Origin: Gammaproteobacteria bacterium | Lineage (GTDB): Bacteria > Pseudomonadota > Gammaproteobacteria > UBA1113 | Reading direction: 5' to 3' | NCBI GenBank assembly: GCA_019752835.1 | Contig: JAIELR010000166.1 | Coordinates: 1 to 18,785, forward strand | DNA: 18,785 nt | Part shown: piece after piece, positions 8,003 through 15,499 of the stretch | Position numbering within the stretch: position 1 is the stretch's first letter | Layout: each line of letters begins with the position of its first letter | Made by a program: the position numbers and the translations under genes | The notes under the pieces: model-generated | The model's database searches: none | Seen by the model: the letters and a program-made list of their open reading frames with translations, nothing else | What the model was told of the DNA's origin: nothing

Positions 8003-8344
8003 ATGACCGATTTACCAAAATGTCCGAAATGTAATTCAGAATATACCTATGAGCAAGACATCTTATATGTTTGCCCTGAATGTGCGCATGAGTGGTTGAG
8101 GGCCTCGACAGAAGCGATTGGTGATTCTGAAAAAATAATAAAAGATGCAAACGGCAATGTGCTCGCAGATGGCGATACCGTAACCGTCATAAAAGACTTA
8201 AAAGTAAAAGGCTCATCGCTTGTTGTGAAGGTTGGCACTAAAGTTAAAAATATTAGGTTAGTTGATGGTGATCATGACATTGATTGCAAAATTGATGGTA
8301 TCGGCGCGATGAAGCTAAAATCTCAATTTGTAAAGAAAATATAG
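8003..8344 (+). CDS. yjdM: YjdM/PhnA-like zinc-ribbon protein
   Basis: A 113-aa small protein nearly collinear with E. coli YjdM, formerly called PhnA. An N-terminal zinc ribbon has CPKC (7-10) and CPEC (24-27); the C-terminal SH3-like domain carries [14 protein letters not shown] (48-61), [11 protein letters not shown] (62-72) and [14 protein letters not shown] (94-107). The old link to phosphonoacetate hydrolysis was a naming confusion; the true role is unknown. AGGA lies 10 bases before the ATG. It is last in the radC-dut-thiN-yjdM set and converges on the Pmp3-like gene. Confidence 0.95.
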   Translation: MTDLPKCPKCNSEYTYEQDILYVCPECAHEWLRASTEAIGDSEKIIKDANGNVLADGDTVTVIKDLKVKGSSLVVKVGTKVKNIRLVDGDHDIDCKIDGIGAMKLKSQFVKKI

Positions 8345-8389
8345 GTGCGACGTTATATTTTTATCTGAGCCAATGTGCAATGGGATATT

Positions 8390-8419
8390 GGTTAACGTAT
8401 TTTTTCTTGTACGTTAACC
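8390..8419. terminator. Inverted repeat between converging genes, possible two-way terminator
   Basis: A 10-bp perfect inverted repeat, GGTTAACGTA (8390-8399) and TACGTTAACC (8410-8419), with the T-rich loop TTTTTTCTTG. It lies between yjdM and the convergent Pmp3-like gene, and that gene's stop codon (8414-8416) is inside the right arm. There is no T-run after the stem, so termination is inferred from placement. Confidence 0.45.
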
Positions 8420-8608
8420 CTTAGCACGGATATAGGTCTTAATTTTTTTATCTGTTTTATATTGGCTGAGCGCATAGACAGACCATAATGCAGCAGGAAT
8501 CCAACCAAGAATAGTCATTTGTAAAAGTAAACAACAAACACCTGCAAAAACACGACCAATAGTAAAAAATTGTAACCACGGTAAAAATATTGCCAAAAAT
8601 AAACGCAT
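8414..8608 (-). CDS. YqaE/Pmp3 family small membrane protein
   Basis: A 64-aa inner-membrane proteolipid of the UPF0057/Pmp3 group, linked in other organisms to membrane potential and salt or stress tolerance. It has two hydrophobic segments (about 3-16 and 20-47) with the family features MRLFLAIFLPWL and ILGWIPAALWSVYAL, then a short basic tail (about 50-64). AGGAG sits 8 bases before the ATG and a near-consensus promoter lies upstream, so it is a separate short transcript. It lacks the Pro-Pro of the commonest LAIFLPP pattern (here PW). Confidence 0.88.
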   Translation of the reverse strand: MRLFLAIFLPWLQFFTIGRVFAGVCCLLLQMTILGWIPAALWSVYALSQYKTDKKIKTYIRAKG

Positions 8609-8636
8609 AATATTACTCCTTATTCAATAGTGCATA

Positions 8637-8664
8637 ATTATAGGGTATTTTGTTTGTTAGTCAA
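8637..8664 (-). promoter_or_regulatory. Promoter of the Pmp3-like gene
   Basis: Minus strand: -35 TTGACT (8664-8659), 16-bp spacer, -10 TATAAT (8642-8637), about 28 bp before the start codon. One of the best consensus promoters in the window. Confidence 0.7.
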
Positions 8665-8718
8665 TTAATTTGACCTGTTCTGACAATTTTTTAGTTCCGT
8701 TTTTTTCATTGGGTCCCA

Positions 8719-9642
8719 TCAGCTTGTTGCAGATATGACTTCTGGTATCCCCGTTTGTTCCCCGCCTACACGTTTAACCACACTCCACTGAATGGGCGGC
8801 TTAGGACTCATGCCAGCGATAGCAAGTTGTATCGCATCGTTCCAATGCCGCGAGTAGCTAAACGCCATATTAGTGCGCTCTTCATGCAGAGGCTGTAAGG
8901 CTTTAAAATACAGCTGATTGCCAGACCATCCTGCTGAAAAAGGCTGATCGACAATAGTGACTTGGGTATGATTAGGTACTTGCGGAAATAAATACGAAAT
9001 ATCCTCTGGAAACATATGCATACAGCCAGCACTTGCACGACGGCCTATGGTTGCGGGCACATTCGTTCCGTGGATGAGATAGCTATAATTATTCAAACGT
9101 AACGCATAATCGCCAAGCGGATTATCCGGTCCTGCTGGCATAACCTTGGGTAACAACATGCCTTGTTTAATCATTTCAGCCTGCACTTGGGCAGGAACGT
9201 GCCAATCAGGATGGGTTATTTTTTCAATAATTGTATATTCCCCTACCGGTGTACCTGAGCCTTCCATACCAATTGCAACGGGGTAAGTTTGAACGAGATT
9301 GCTGCCAGGTTCGAAATAATAAAGACGCAATTCGGCAATATTGACCACAATGCCAGCATAATCGGCATTCGGTAGAATAAATTGAGTGGGTATCACTAAC
9401 TTTTGATAGGGGAGTAAATTCTGCGGATTCACATGTGGATTTGCAGCCAAGATTTCATAATAGCCAATATCATATTGACGCGCGACATCATCAATGGTTT
9501 GCCCAGGCTGGGCGTAGGCTATCTGCACGTGGCCAATGACGGTATCCCCTGGCAACGGCATTTTGTAGGTCGCGGCCTCGGCCGTAAGCATGGAGCTTAA
9601 CCCAACAGCAGCCAGTAGATAAGCAAGCATTTTTTGCATCAT
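8719..9642 (-). CDS. LysM + YkuD L,D-transpeptidase, secreted
   Basis: A 307-aa periplasmic peptidoglycan cross-linking or lipoprotein-attaching enzyme. The signal peptide is residues 1-23 (MMQKMLAYLLAAVG, cleavage after AEA), the LysM-like domain about 39-86 (PGQTIDDVARQYDIG, NPQNLLPYQKLVIP), and the YkuD catalytic domain about 97-232. Active-site elements are H191 in HGTN and C207 in SAGCMHM. The residue two after the Cys is His209, where the family usually has Arg or Asn. Residues 233-307 are an unassigned tail. The ATG at 9642 has GAGGG 6 bases upstream and begins the signal peptide; the start at 9729 would add 29 non-secretory residues through a hairpin and was not used. Confidence 0.92.
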   Translation of the reverse strand: MMQKMLAYLLAAVGLSSMLTAEAATYKMPLPGDTVIGHVQIAYAQPGQTIDDVARQYDIGYYEILAANPHVNPQNLLPYQKLVIPTQFILPNADYAGIVVNIAELRLYYFEPGSNLVQTYPVAIGMEGSGTPVGEYTIIEKITHPDWHVPAQVQAEMIKQGMLLPKVMPAGPDNPLGDYALRLNNYSYLIHGTNVPATIGRRASAGCMHMFPEDISYLFPQVPNHTQVTIVDQPFSAGWSGNQLYFKALQPLHEERTNMAFSYSRHWNDAIQLAIAGMSPKPPIQWSVVKRVGGEQTGIPEVISATS

Positions 9643-10048
9643 GAAACCCTCAAAAACCCTTTTGATAGGGCTGATTGTATGCTGATTTGGGGAGGAATGT
9701 AAATATTTTTTGCCATATACCCATCGCACCTGAAGATGCGATGGGTATAGATGGAGCTCCAGTCATTAGTGAGATGGCAATTTTGCAACACTACCCTGAA
9801 CTTGACGCTTAGATATGAATAACCCTTGCATCGATAGGTTGAGTATAAGTAAACTACCTGTCATATTTTAACAGTTTTCTTTCTAGGCATGATGATGTAG
9901 AGTAGTTATGTTCATTTTTTGATTAAATATACTCAAGTCATTGATCTTGAATAGACAAAAATCGATGGTGAATAATAAACCACCTTGAGAGAGTGTAATA
10001 AAACGAGAGGGACTCTAACAAAATGATAGCCAACGGAGATAACTAAAA
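9643..10048. other. Divergent intergenic region, 406 bp
   Basis: Separates the L,D-transpeptidase (minus) from the MFS gene (plus). It holds the 13-bp hairpin at 9716-9749 and presumably both promoters, but I could not pick a convincing -35/-10 pair for either. An open stretch of some 30 codons across 9716-9792 has a weak glutathione-transferase flavour and is too short to call. Confidence 0.5.
9716..9749. repeat. 13-bp perfect inverted repeat (hairpin)
   Basis: Arms TATACCCATCGCA (9716-9728) and TGCGATGGGTATA (9737-9749) with loop CCTGAAGA. No T-run follows on either strand, so it is not a standard terminator. One arm with part of the loop (AAGATGCGATGGGTAT, 9734-9748 region) recurs with one inserted base upstream of gcvPA at 2240-2256, which suggests a dispersed element or shared binding site. 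Confidence 0.75.
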
Positions 10049-11371
10049 ATGTCACTTTTTGCTCTTTGTTTGGGTCTCTTCATGGTGATTGTCGATGTCA
10101 TGATTGTGACCGTTGCTTTACCGAATATCGCCAGCGGTTTGTCCGGCAGCATCTCTAGTCTCCAGTGGATTGTAGATGGTTATACCCTCATGTTTACCTG
10201 TTTATTACTCTCAGCGGGCAATGTTGGCGATAGACTGGGGGCGAGAACGGCCTTTATTGCAGGATTGGTTTTATTTGTCTTGACATCAATTGGTTGTGGA
10301 CTAGCACCTTCCATTTCCATCTTGACAGTATTTCGTTTTTTGCAAGGAATGGCGGGCGCTTTTATTCTTCCTACCTCAGTTGCGCTGATTAACGCCAGCT
10401 ATGACGATAAAAAAGCACGCTCGAATGCCATCGGAATATGGGCAATGATCGGTGGTGTTGCCGCTGCATCAGCCCCTCTTCTCGGCGCGGTAATTACCAC
10501 ATTTTTTGGTTGGCGAGGTGTATTTTTTGTCAATATTCCCATTGGTATTATTGCGATTGCACTGACAATGAAATATGTTGTTAGCCCGAGCAGCAAACCA
10601 TCCAGCGGTTTTGATTTAACCGGACAAATTTCAGCAATTATTGCTCTCGCCTCACTTGCATTTGGATTGATTGAAGCAGGTCGTGTGGGGTGGTTATCTG
10701 GTATCGTTTTAAGTGCTTTTTTCATTTTTTTAATCAGTACAATGGCTTTTTTACTGATTGAATATTTTTCAAAGCATCCTATGGTTCCTTTGTCTTTCTT
10801 TCGCTCTCATGTTTTTGCATCAACTATGATGGTTGGGATAATTTTGAACATTAGTTTTTTTGGTATATTGTTTACCCTGCCTCTTTATTTTCAAGAAATT
10901 CGAGGCTACAGTGTTCTGATGTCGGGTATTGCGCTAACACCTTTAATGTTATTTAGTCCAATTTCTTCTTATTTAAGTGGGAAAATGACGTCTGCAATCG
11001 GTTCGCGTCTACCCATGATAATGGGCTTATCACTTGGTGCATTGGGGTTTTTTGGTTTATTAATGGTTGGGGGAAATGCCCCTACCTACGGCTGGCTGGT
11101 TCTACCGCTGACAGCGATTGGTCTGGGTGCATCATTTACCATGCCAGCCGCCACCATTGCAATCATCCATTCTTTGCCAAGCGACAGGGCCGGAATTGCT
11201 TCAGGCCTATTTAATACGAGCCGGCAACTCGGCAGCCTTATTGGTGTTGCCATATTTGGAACGATCATTAGTACTTCAAGTTCATTTATGTCAGGCATGC
11301 ACACAAGCTTGGTTATGGCGGGATGCATCTACCTTGTCGGTGCCATATTATGTTTTTTTGCTAAAAAATAA
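10049..11371 (+). CDS. MFS exporter, DHA2 (EmrB/QacA-like) family
   Basis: A 440-aa inner-membrane proton-driven exporter of drugs or metabolites. It is hydrophobic throughout with roughly 12-14 membrane segments. Family markers are VDVMIVTVALPNI (15-27; motif D1, with Val-Asp for Leu-Asp), SSLQWIVDGYTL (36-47), GDRLGAR (60-66; motif A), FRFLQGMAGAFILPTSVALI (about 95-114) and GWRGVFFVNIPIGI (about 154-167; after motif C). It is somewhat short for DHA2 (usually 450-520). GGAG lies about 11 bases before the ATG. No periplasmic adaptor or regulator gene is adjacent, so the substrate cannot be guessed. Confidence 0.9.
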   Translation: MSLFALCLGLFMVIVDVMIVTVALPNIASGLSGSISSLQWIVDGYTLMFTCLLLSAGNVGDRLGARTAFIAGLVLFVLTSIGCGLAPSISILTVFRFLQGMAGAFILPTSVALINASYDDKKARSNAIGIWAMIGGVAAASAPLLGAVITTFFGWRGVFFVNIPIGIIAIALTMKYVVSPSSKPSSGFDLTGQISAIIALASLAFGLIEAGRVGWLSGIVLSAFFIFLISTMAFLLIEYFSKHPMVPLSFFRSHVFASTMMVGIILNISFFGILFTLPLYFQEIRGYSVLMSGIALTPLMLFSPISSYLSGKMTSAIGSRLPMIMGLSLGALGFFGLLMVGGNAPTYGWLVLPLTAIGLGASFTMPAATIAIIHSLPSDRAGIASGLFNTSRQLGSLIGVAIFGTIISTSSSFMSGMHTSLVMAGCIYLVGAILCFFAKK

Positions 11372-11648
11372 CTGACAATTATTGCAGGTCGAAATATCCA
11401 TAACATTGTTTATAGGGCTTGAATTTTTTGCTGCCCTAGATATAAAGAAATGGTCAATTTTGACAATTGGTTTAGGCTGTGCCGCGTAGCTTAGAAATAA
11501 AAATAGTGGGAAAATTGACTTTCCTGAGAAAACTCCATGGAGAAGCAGGGGGGCATGAGCTTTTGCGCTAAAAATATTTATTAATCAATCTGTTGTTTAA
11601 TGTTTGCGGTGAATTTTCTTGTTATTTTAATCATTATTTTTTTCGCAA
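11372..11648. other. Intergenic region between MFS and fic operators
   Basis: No gene recognised. Short inverted repeats AGGGC/GCCCT (about 11415-11439) and GGAAA/TTTCC (about 11508-11523) are the only structures; neither has a terminator T-run. Strongly AT-rich toward its 3' end. Confidence 0.4.
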
Positions 11649-11745
11649 ATACCAATTATCTACCAATTCATACTAAATTGGTAGATAAAAATTGGACGGG
11701 GGTTTATAATACCAATAATCTACCAATTTCTACTGAATTGGTAAT
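11649..11745 (+). promoter_or_regulatory. Two palindromic operator-like repeats 60 bp apart before fic
   Basis: Copy 1 (11649-11685): half-site TACCAATT at 11650, then the palindrome CTACCAATT (11660-11668) / AATTGGTAG (11676-11684). Copy 2 (11709-11745): half-site TACCAATA at 11710, then TACCAATT (11721-11728) / AATTGGTA (11736-11743). The copies are exactly 60 bp apart, and within each the first half-site is 11 bp from the second. A perfect -10, TATAAT (11705-11710), abuts copy 2, so a bound protein would block transcription of fic. The likely binder is the winged-helix domain of the Fic protein itself. Confidence 0.75.
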
Positions 11746-11774
11746 ACGGTAACAACCCTTTGGTGATGAGAAGA

Positions 11775-13127
11775 ATGAAATTACCTCGTAAACCTCCTAG
11801 TATTGAAAAGATTGTCGAATCTTATGATGCAGAAAAATTGTTGGCTCTTATTTCACATAGCCATATATCATTAAAACCAGTTACAGACAGCAAAGAATAT
11901 ATACACTGGGATAAATTAAGGCATTTGAAACCACCAACCACTCTTTCCTCTGAAGAATGGTGGTTTACTATAAAGTGGGCACGAAAATTGTTATATAAGC
12001 CGTTGCCATTTAACGATATTCATAATAAGGCCTTTGTTTTTGGCACTCCTGATCCCTTGTTGTATAAATTAAGCATCATTGATAGAGCCATGGGTAATAG
12101 CGCGCAGGCTAATAATTCCGTTTTAAATACACAAATTCGCGATACGTATTTAGTCAACTCCTTAATTGAAGAGTCGATTACCTCTAGTCAGCTTGAGGGT
12201 GCCGTCACTACTCGCAATGTTGCAAAAGAAATGTTGCGAAGCAAGCGCAAGCCGAAAAATATAAGCGAACAAATGATTTTAAATAATTATCATGCTATGC
12301 AATTTATGCGTGAAATAAAAAATGAAGCATTGACTCCTCATATTGTAATGGAGTTACATCGAATTGTATCGTTAGACACGTTAGAGGAAAAAAGGCAGGA
12401 AGGTCATTTTCGAACCGCTAAAGATGATATTAGTATCGTTGATGTGCGAGATGATGAGATATTACATATACCACCCAATGCAGATGAATTACCAGAGCGC
12501 TTGCAAAAATTATGTGGTTTTGCAAACGCTCGTATGGATGATGAGGAAATGTTTATTCATCCCGTGATTAAAGCAATAGTATTGCATTTTATCTTAGCTT
12601 ACGATCATCCTTTTGTTGATGGTAATGGCCGAACAGCGCGAGCACTCTTTTATTGGTCTATGTTGCATCAGGGATATTGGCTTACTGAATTTATCTCTAT
12701 ATCTAACATCCTTAAAAAAGCACCTGCAAAGTATGGTAAAGCGTATCTTTATACAGAAACAGATGATAATGATGTCACTTATTTTTTATTTCATCAAATT
12801 GAAGTGATTTTAGATAGCATACAAGCTTTGCACCAATACTTGGATAAAAAAACGAATGAAATCCAAGAGGCAGAAGCGTTATTACACACGCCAAACACAC
12901 TAAGTCAGCAATTCAATTTCAGGCAATTATCCTTAATCAGGCACGCATTGCGACATCCACAAATGCATTATGAAATTAAAAGTTACCAACAATCACATAA
13001 CATTACCTACGATACCGCACGAACAGATTTATTAAAGCTGGTCGATTTTGGATTATTGGTAAAACAAAAAATCGGGAAAAAATTTGTTTTTGTAGCATCA
13101 ATAGAACTAAGAAAACAACTTGAATAA
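11775..13127 (+). CDS. Fic family AMPylase with inhibitory helix and C-terminal winged helix
   Basis: A 450-aa Fic protein. Order: N-terminal Fic-associated region (about 1-100, with SSEEWWFTIKWARKLL at 58-73), inhibitory helix S-x-x-x-E-G (SSQLEG, S137-E141) that in class II Fic proteins blocks ATP gamma-phosphate placement, Fic core with HPFVDGNGRTAR (278-289) including catalytic His, and a C-terminal winged helix (about 384-447). Known Fic enzymes transfer AMP to protein hydroxyls. All catalytic residues are intact. The start is uncertain: the ATG at 11775 has GGTGAT 7 bases upstream; ATG 11766, GTG 11763 and TTG 11760 are alternatives. It is preceded by paired palindromes and followed by an unrelated gene. 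Confidence 0.92.
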   Translation: MKLPRKPPSIEKIVESYDAEKLLALISHSHISLKPVTDSKEYIHWDKLRHLKPPTTLSSEEWWFTIKWARKLLYKPLPFNDIHNKAFVFGTPDPLLYKLSIIDRAMGNSAQANNSVLNTQIRDTYLVNSLIEESITSSQLEGAVTTRNVAKEMLRSKRKPKNISEQMILNNYHAMQFMREIKNEALTPHIVMELHRIVSLDTLEEKRQEGHFRTAKDDISIVDVRDDEILHIPPNADELPERLQKLCGFANARMDDEEMFIHPVIKAIVLHFILAYDHPFVDGNGRTARALFYWSMLHQGYWLTEFISISNILKKAPAKYGKAYLYTETDDNDVTYFLFHQIEVILDSIQALHQYLDKKTNEIQEAEALLHTPNTLSQQFNFRQLSLIRHALRHPQMHYEIKSYQQSHNITYDTARTDLLKLVDFGLLVKQKIGKKFVFVASIELRKQLE

Positions 13128-13148
13128 TGTTAATCAAGTGAAATAGCC

Positions 13149-13186
13149 CCATCAGCGCTTCTCGCTAATTTATAGAAAGCTGATGG
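13149..13186 (+). repeat. Inverted repeat after fic, weak terminator candidate
   Basis: CCATCAGC (13149-13156) and GCTGATGG (13179-13186), 8 bp perfect with a 22-nt loop, 20 bp after the fic stop. No T-run follows, so any terminator role would be Rho-assisted or absent. The rest of 13128-13428 holds the promoter at 13211 and no gene. Confidence 0.4.
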
Positions 13187-13210
13187 AGTAAGGGGTTGCG
13201 AAGAGTCCTG

Positions 13211-13240
13211 TTGAGTTTAAAGTGATTTAATTTATATAGT
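13211..13240 (+). promoter_or_regulatory. Candidate promoter of the 445-aa gene
   Basis: -35 TTGAGT (13211-13216), 18-bp spacer, -10 TATAGT (13235-13240). This would give a leader of about 180 nt before the GTG start. Confidence 0.4.
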
Positions 13241-13428
13241 GTGTTAATATTGAACTTCAATGAAAAATTACCTACGAGCTAATTAACGACGTTAAGTTCT
13301 CATACAAGATAAAACTGCTGGGTGGGGCGATATGTTATATCGAATTAAGCATATACAAACGATGAAATAAAGTATTTTAATTGCATGGATATAAAGGCCT
13401 CTGAATGGTCATTGATAGGAGATAGGAA

Positions 13429-14766
13429 GTGACAGTAACACTCGCCAACAATTTAACCCACAATTTAGATTTAGAGCAGGTTTTTTGGGAGGATGTGCGG
13501 GAAGAGGTTTTGCTGCTAAACCCGGAGTTGGCCAAAATCTGTGATGAGATTAATCCGGGGAAAAAATATCCTTTGATCAAGATTCGCTACCCATGGGGTA
13601 CCAATATCATTGAGCAAGGAAAGCTTTTCCTACCAACGAAGGATAATAGTTTAGTCTCTATTGATTCTCCTGAAGTGCCTGAATTTATAAGAAAACAATT
13701 GAATTATTGCCCTATCCCGCTTTCTTTCATACTGGAGCGTGATAATGAAGTCTTTGTTGAAACCAATTCGCGTGTTATTCCTCTAAATCACCTTAAACCA
13801 GGCGAATTTTTCGGCATATTTGAGATTATGAATAAACTAAATAATACGGATACAGGCACTGGCATCATCTGGAGCGTCAGTGCAGGTAGTCGTTCAGTGT
13901 TTATGTTGCCCAAAATTTCAGAAGCGGGCGGACATAAGCGTATACAAAAAGAATTCAACATAAAAAAAGATGCACCCACTTCCCTAGAGCAACATTATGC
14001 CATATTTAAAGATATTACCTCTCGTGTGTGTCCTGCTGATCGTTGGCACAATACTATTTTAATATTTACCGATAGTTGGTTCCAAAGTAACAAAAATGCA
14101 GCGTGGGCGGATTTTAATAAATATCTTTTTAAGATATACCGAACACAAATGCAATTACACAAAACTACGGTAGAGTCCAGTTTGTTTAGAGCTTCTTTTG
14201 TCGACGCGATCAGTAATAGAAATTTAAAACCACGCCCTTACTTAGTCGATACGATAAAATACTTAGTCTCAGTCGCGAATGGATCAGGTGTTGCATTCAA
14301 GCCGCTAGAGGATGAAACTTCTGTGCCCGCACAAGTTATTCAGAACGCTTTTACCGAAATTTACCAATTACCCAATTATATTCCAACGCTTATGCATTCA
14401 TGCAAATTAAATGAAAATAATAATATGATTTATTATTCTCTTACGTTTCCCACTATCTTGGATAGCACCCCAGATGTAAAACGTTTGGGTAGTATTGTCC
14501 GAGATCAACGCGAAATTCAAAAATTATTAGAAACACTGACTAATACGGCTAAAGATCGAAACTCTATTATTAATCCAATTAAACATGTAAAATATGAATT
14601 TTATCATAATGATGCAAGCATTACTGACCAAGATGGTATCCAGCATAGCGAGTCTATCATTGAAAGTGATACCCGTTTTCTCGATTTGGGCGCACGATTT
14701 AAAGATAAGGTGTTTTGTGCTACATCGTCATTTTTCAGAGGCTGTATACGCATATTCTTGGAGTAA
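13429..14766 (+). CDS. Uncharacterised 445-aa protein
   Basis: I do not recognise a family. The GTG start at 13429 is supported by AGGAG 10-14 bases upstream and by continuous protein-like codon use. No signal peptide or clear membrane segment is seen, so a soluble protein is likely. Features are a Trp/acidic N-terminus (LEQVFWEDVREEVLLLNPEL, 15-34), GEFFGIFEIMN (126-136), a segment WSVSAGSRSVFMLPKISEAG (about 148-167), charged helices near 340-375, and a C-terminus FFRGCIRIFLE. The size, solubility and lack of relatives recalled would fit a lineage-specific Legionellales protein, possibly a secreted effector, but there is no direct evidence for that. The downstream gene is a broken methyltransferase on the other strand. 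Confidence 0.7.
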   Translation: MTVTLANNLTHNLDLEQVFWEDVREEVLLLNPELAKICDEINPGKKYPLIKIRYPWGTNIIEQGKLFLPTKDNSLVSIDSPEVPEFIRKQLNYCPIPLSFILERDNEVFVETNSRVIPLNHLKPGEFFGIFEIMNKLNNTDTGTGIIWSVSAGSRSVFMLPKISEAGGHKRIQKEFNIKKDAPTSLEQHYAIFKDITSRVCPADRWHNTILIFTDSWFQSNKNAAWADFNKYLFKIYRTQMQLHKTTVESSLFRASFVDAISNRNLKPRPYLVDTIKYLVSVANGSGVAFKPLEDETSVPAQVIQNAFTEIYQLPNYIPTLMHSCKLNENNNMIYYSLTFPTILDSTPDVKRLGSIVRDQREIQKLLETLTNTAKDRNSIINPIKHVKYEFYHNDASITDQDGIQHSESIIESDTRFLDLGARFKDKVFCATSSFFRGCIRIFLE

Positions 14767-14823
14767 TCCCCATGTCTTATCCTGTTAATCGTTCTCAACC
14801 CTATCCCGCACTTAATGTGGTGA

Positions 14824-15187
14824 CTACTTGGGATGGGCAGGGGTGTTTATATGAAAAATGTCAGTTGCCTCATAGGTAACATTTGAAGATTGAGAGCGTC
14901 TTTTAGCTTCTGTAATCATACGTTGGCTTAAGTCTCTCGCTATAACAGTGCCGTCAGGTTCAATTTTCTTTGCAATGGTTTCTGCGTCTTGCCCTTGTCC
15001 ACAACCCACTTCCAAGACAGTATCCCCCCTTTTTAAATTCATCATATCGATAGCATGGGTTTTTATGGTCTGGATGGAGGGTAATGAGCTCATCACACTC
15101 ATGGAGTGAATTAAAAAATCGACATTAGAACTATCATCTAAATGGCAAAAATTTTTTGAAATGAAACGTTATTTTTTCTTGGTTCAT
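14824..15187 (-). pseudogene. SAM-dependent methyltransferase fragment, frameshifted and truncated
   Basis: The intact part encodes the N-terminal class I methyltransferase core with motif I VLEVGCGQGQDAETIAKK and a motif II acidic position (IARDLSQRMI), then stops after about 90 residues just past DIFHINTPAHPK; relatives run to 250-280 aa, so the catalytic C-terminal half is missing. Upstream, an ATG at 15187 with an excellent AGGAGG site opens MNQEKITFHFKKF and then hits TGA. The frame continuing into the core (CHLDDSSNVDFLIHSMSVM) can be joined only by a shift in the A6T5 tract near 15155-15165. Both lesions point to a decayed gene. An internal ATG at 15102 could give a 92-aa remnant. Confidence 0.75.
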
Positions 15188-15217
15188 CCCTCGCCTCCTA
15201 AATTTGCCTTGCAAATT

Positions 15218-15245
15218 TCTATAGTAATTTTGACTATAAAATCAA
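15218..15245 (-). promoter_or_regulatory. Promoter of the methyltransferase pseudogene
   Basis: Minus strand: -35 TTGATT (15245-15240), 16-bp spacer, -10 TATAGA (15223-15218). Just downstream lies an 8-bp perfect palindrome, AAATTTGC (15200-15207) and GCAAATTT (15211-15218), between promoter and ribosome-binding site. The region 15246-15333 holds nothing further that I can assign. Confidence 0.4.
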
Positions 15246-15333
15246 TGGGCTAATTCTCTAATGTAACCTAATATTAATTTATGATTAAATATTGCCCACA
15301 TAAGTGGTGATTAGATTATAAACATATTTGGTG

Positions 15334-15405
15334 TTTTAACAATCCCTCTTCACCGACAGCAGCACGTCAGTTTTGTTTAAATTTTAACATAATTGGCTGT
15401 TAAAA
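15334..15405 (+). promoter_or_regulatory. TTTTAACA half-sites upstream of the histidine kinase
   Basis: Three copies of the 8-mer: direct at 15334-15341 and 15382-15389, and inverted (TGTTAAAA) at 15398-15405. The last two form a perfect palindrome with an 8-nt spacer. They lie 40-110 bp before the kinase -35 box, where an activator or response regulator could bind. Confidence 0.4.
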
Positions 15406-15443
15406 GTCATGAATTCCTAGCTCGTTTCATTGTAAAGAGGAAA

Positions 15444-15471
15444 TTGGCAGCAGAAATGTCATGAATAAAAT
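15444..15471 (+). promoter_or_regulatory. Promoter of the histidine kinase gene
   Basis: -35 TTGGCA (15444-15449), 16-bp spacer, -10 TAAAAT (15466-15471); GGGAG ribosome-binding site follows at about 15486-15490. Confidence 0.45.
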
Positions 15472-15499
15472 GCAAATTTATTGAAGGGAGTAAATAAAG

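Noticed and set aside
9643..9729. Upstream start for the L,D-transpeptidase at 9729
   Set aside because: It would add 29 polar residues before a clear signal peptide and pass through a perfect hairpin; GAGGG before 9642 supports the shorter form.
9716..9792. Open stretch reading DGAPVISEMAILQHYPELDA, resembling a glutathione S-transferase N-terminal segment
   Set aside because: Only about 25-30 codons, runs through the hairpin, no ribosome-binding site and no flanking homology; too little to call a pseudogene.
11372..11648. Possible small RNA or terminator after the MFS gene
   Set aside because: Only 5-bp stems without a T-run; not distinguishable from chance in AT-rich DNA.
14772..14879. 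35-codon open frame (MSYPVNRSQPYPALNV...) with GGAG upstream
   Set aside because: Good ribosome-binding site, but it overlaps the methyltransferase fragment on the other strand and has no recognisable feature; kept out of the annotation.
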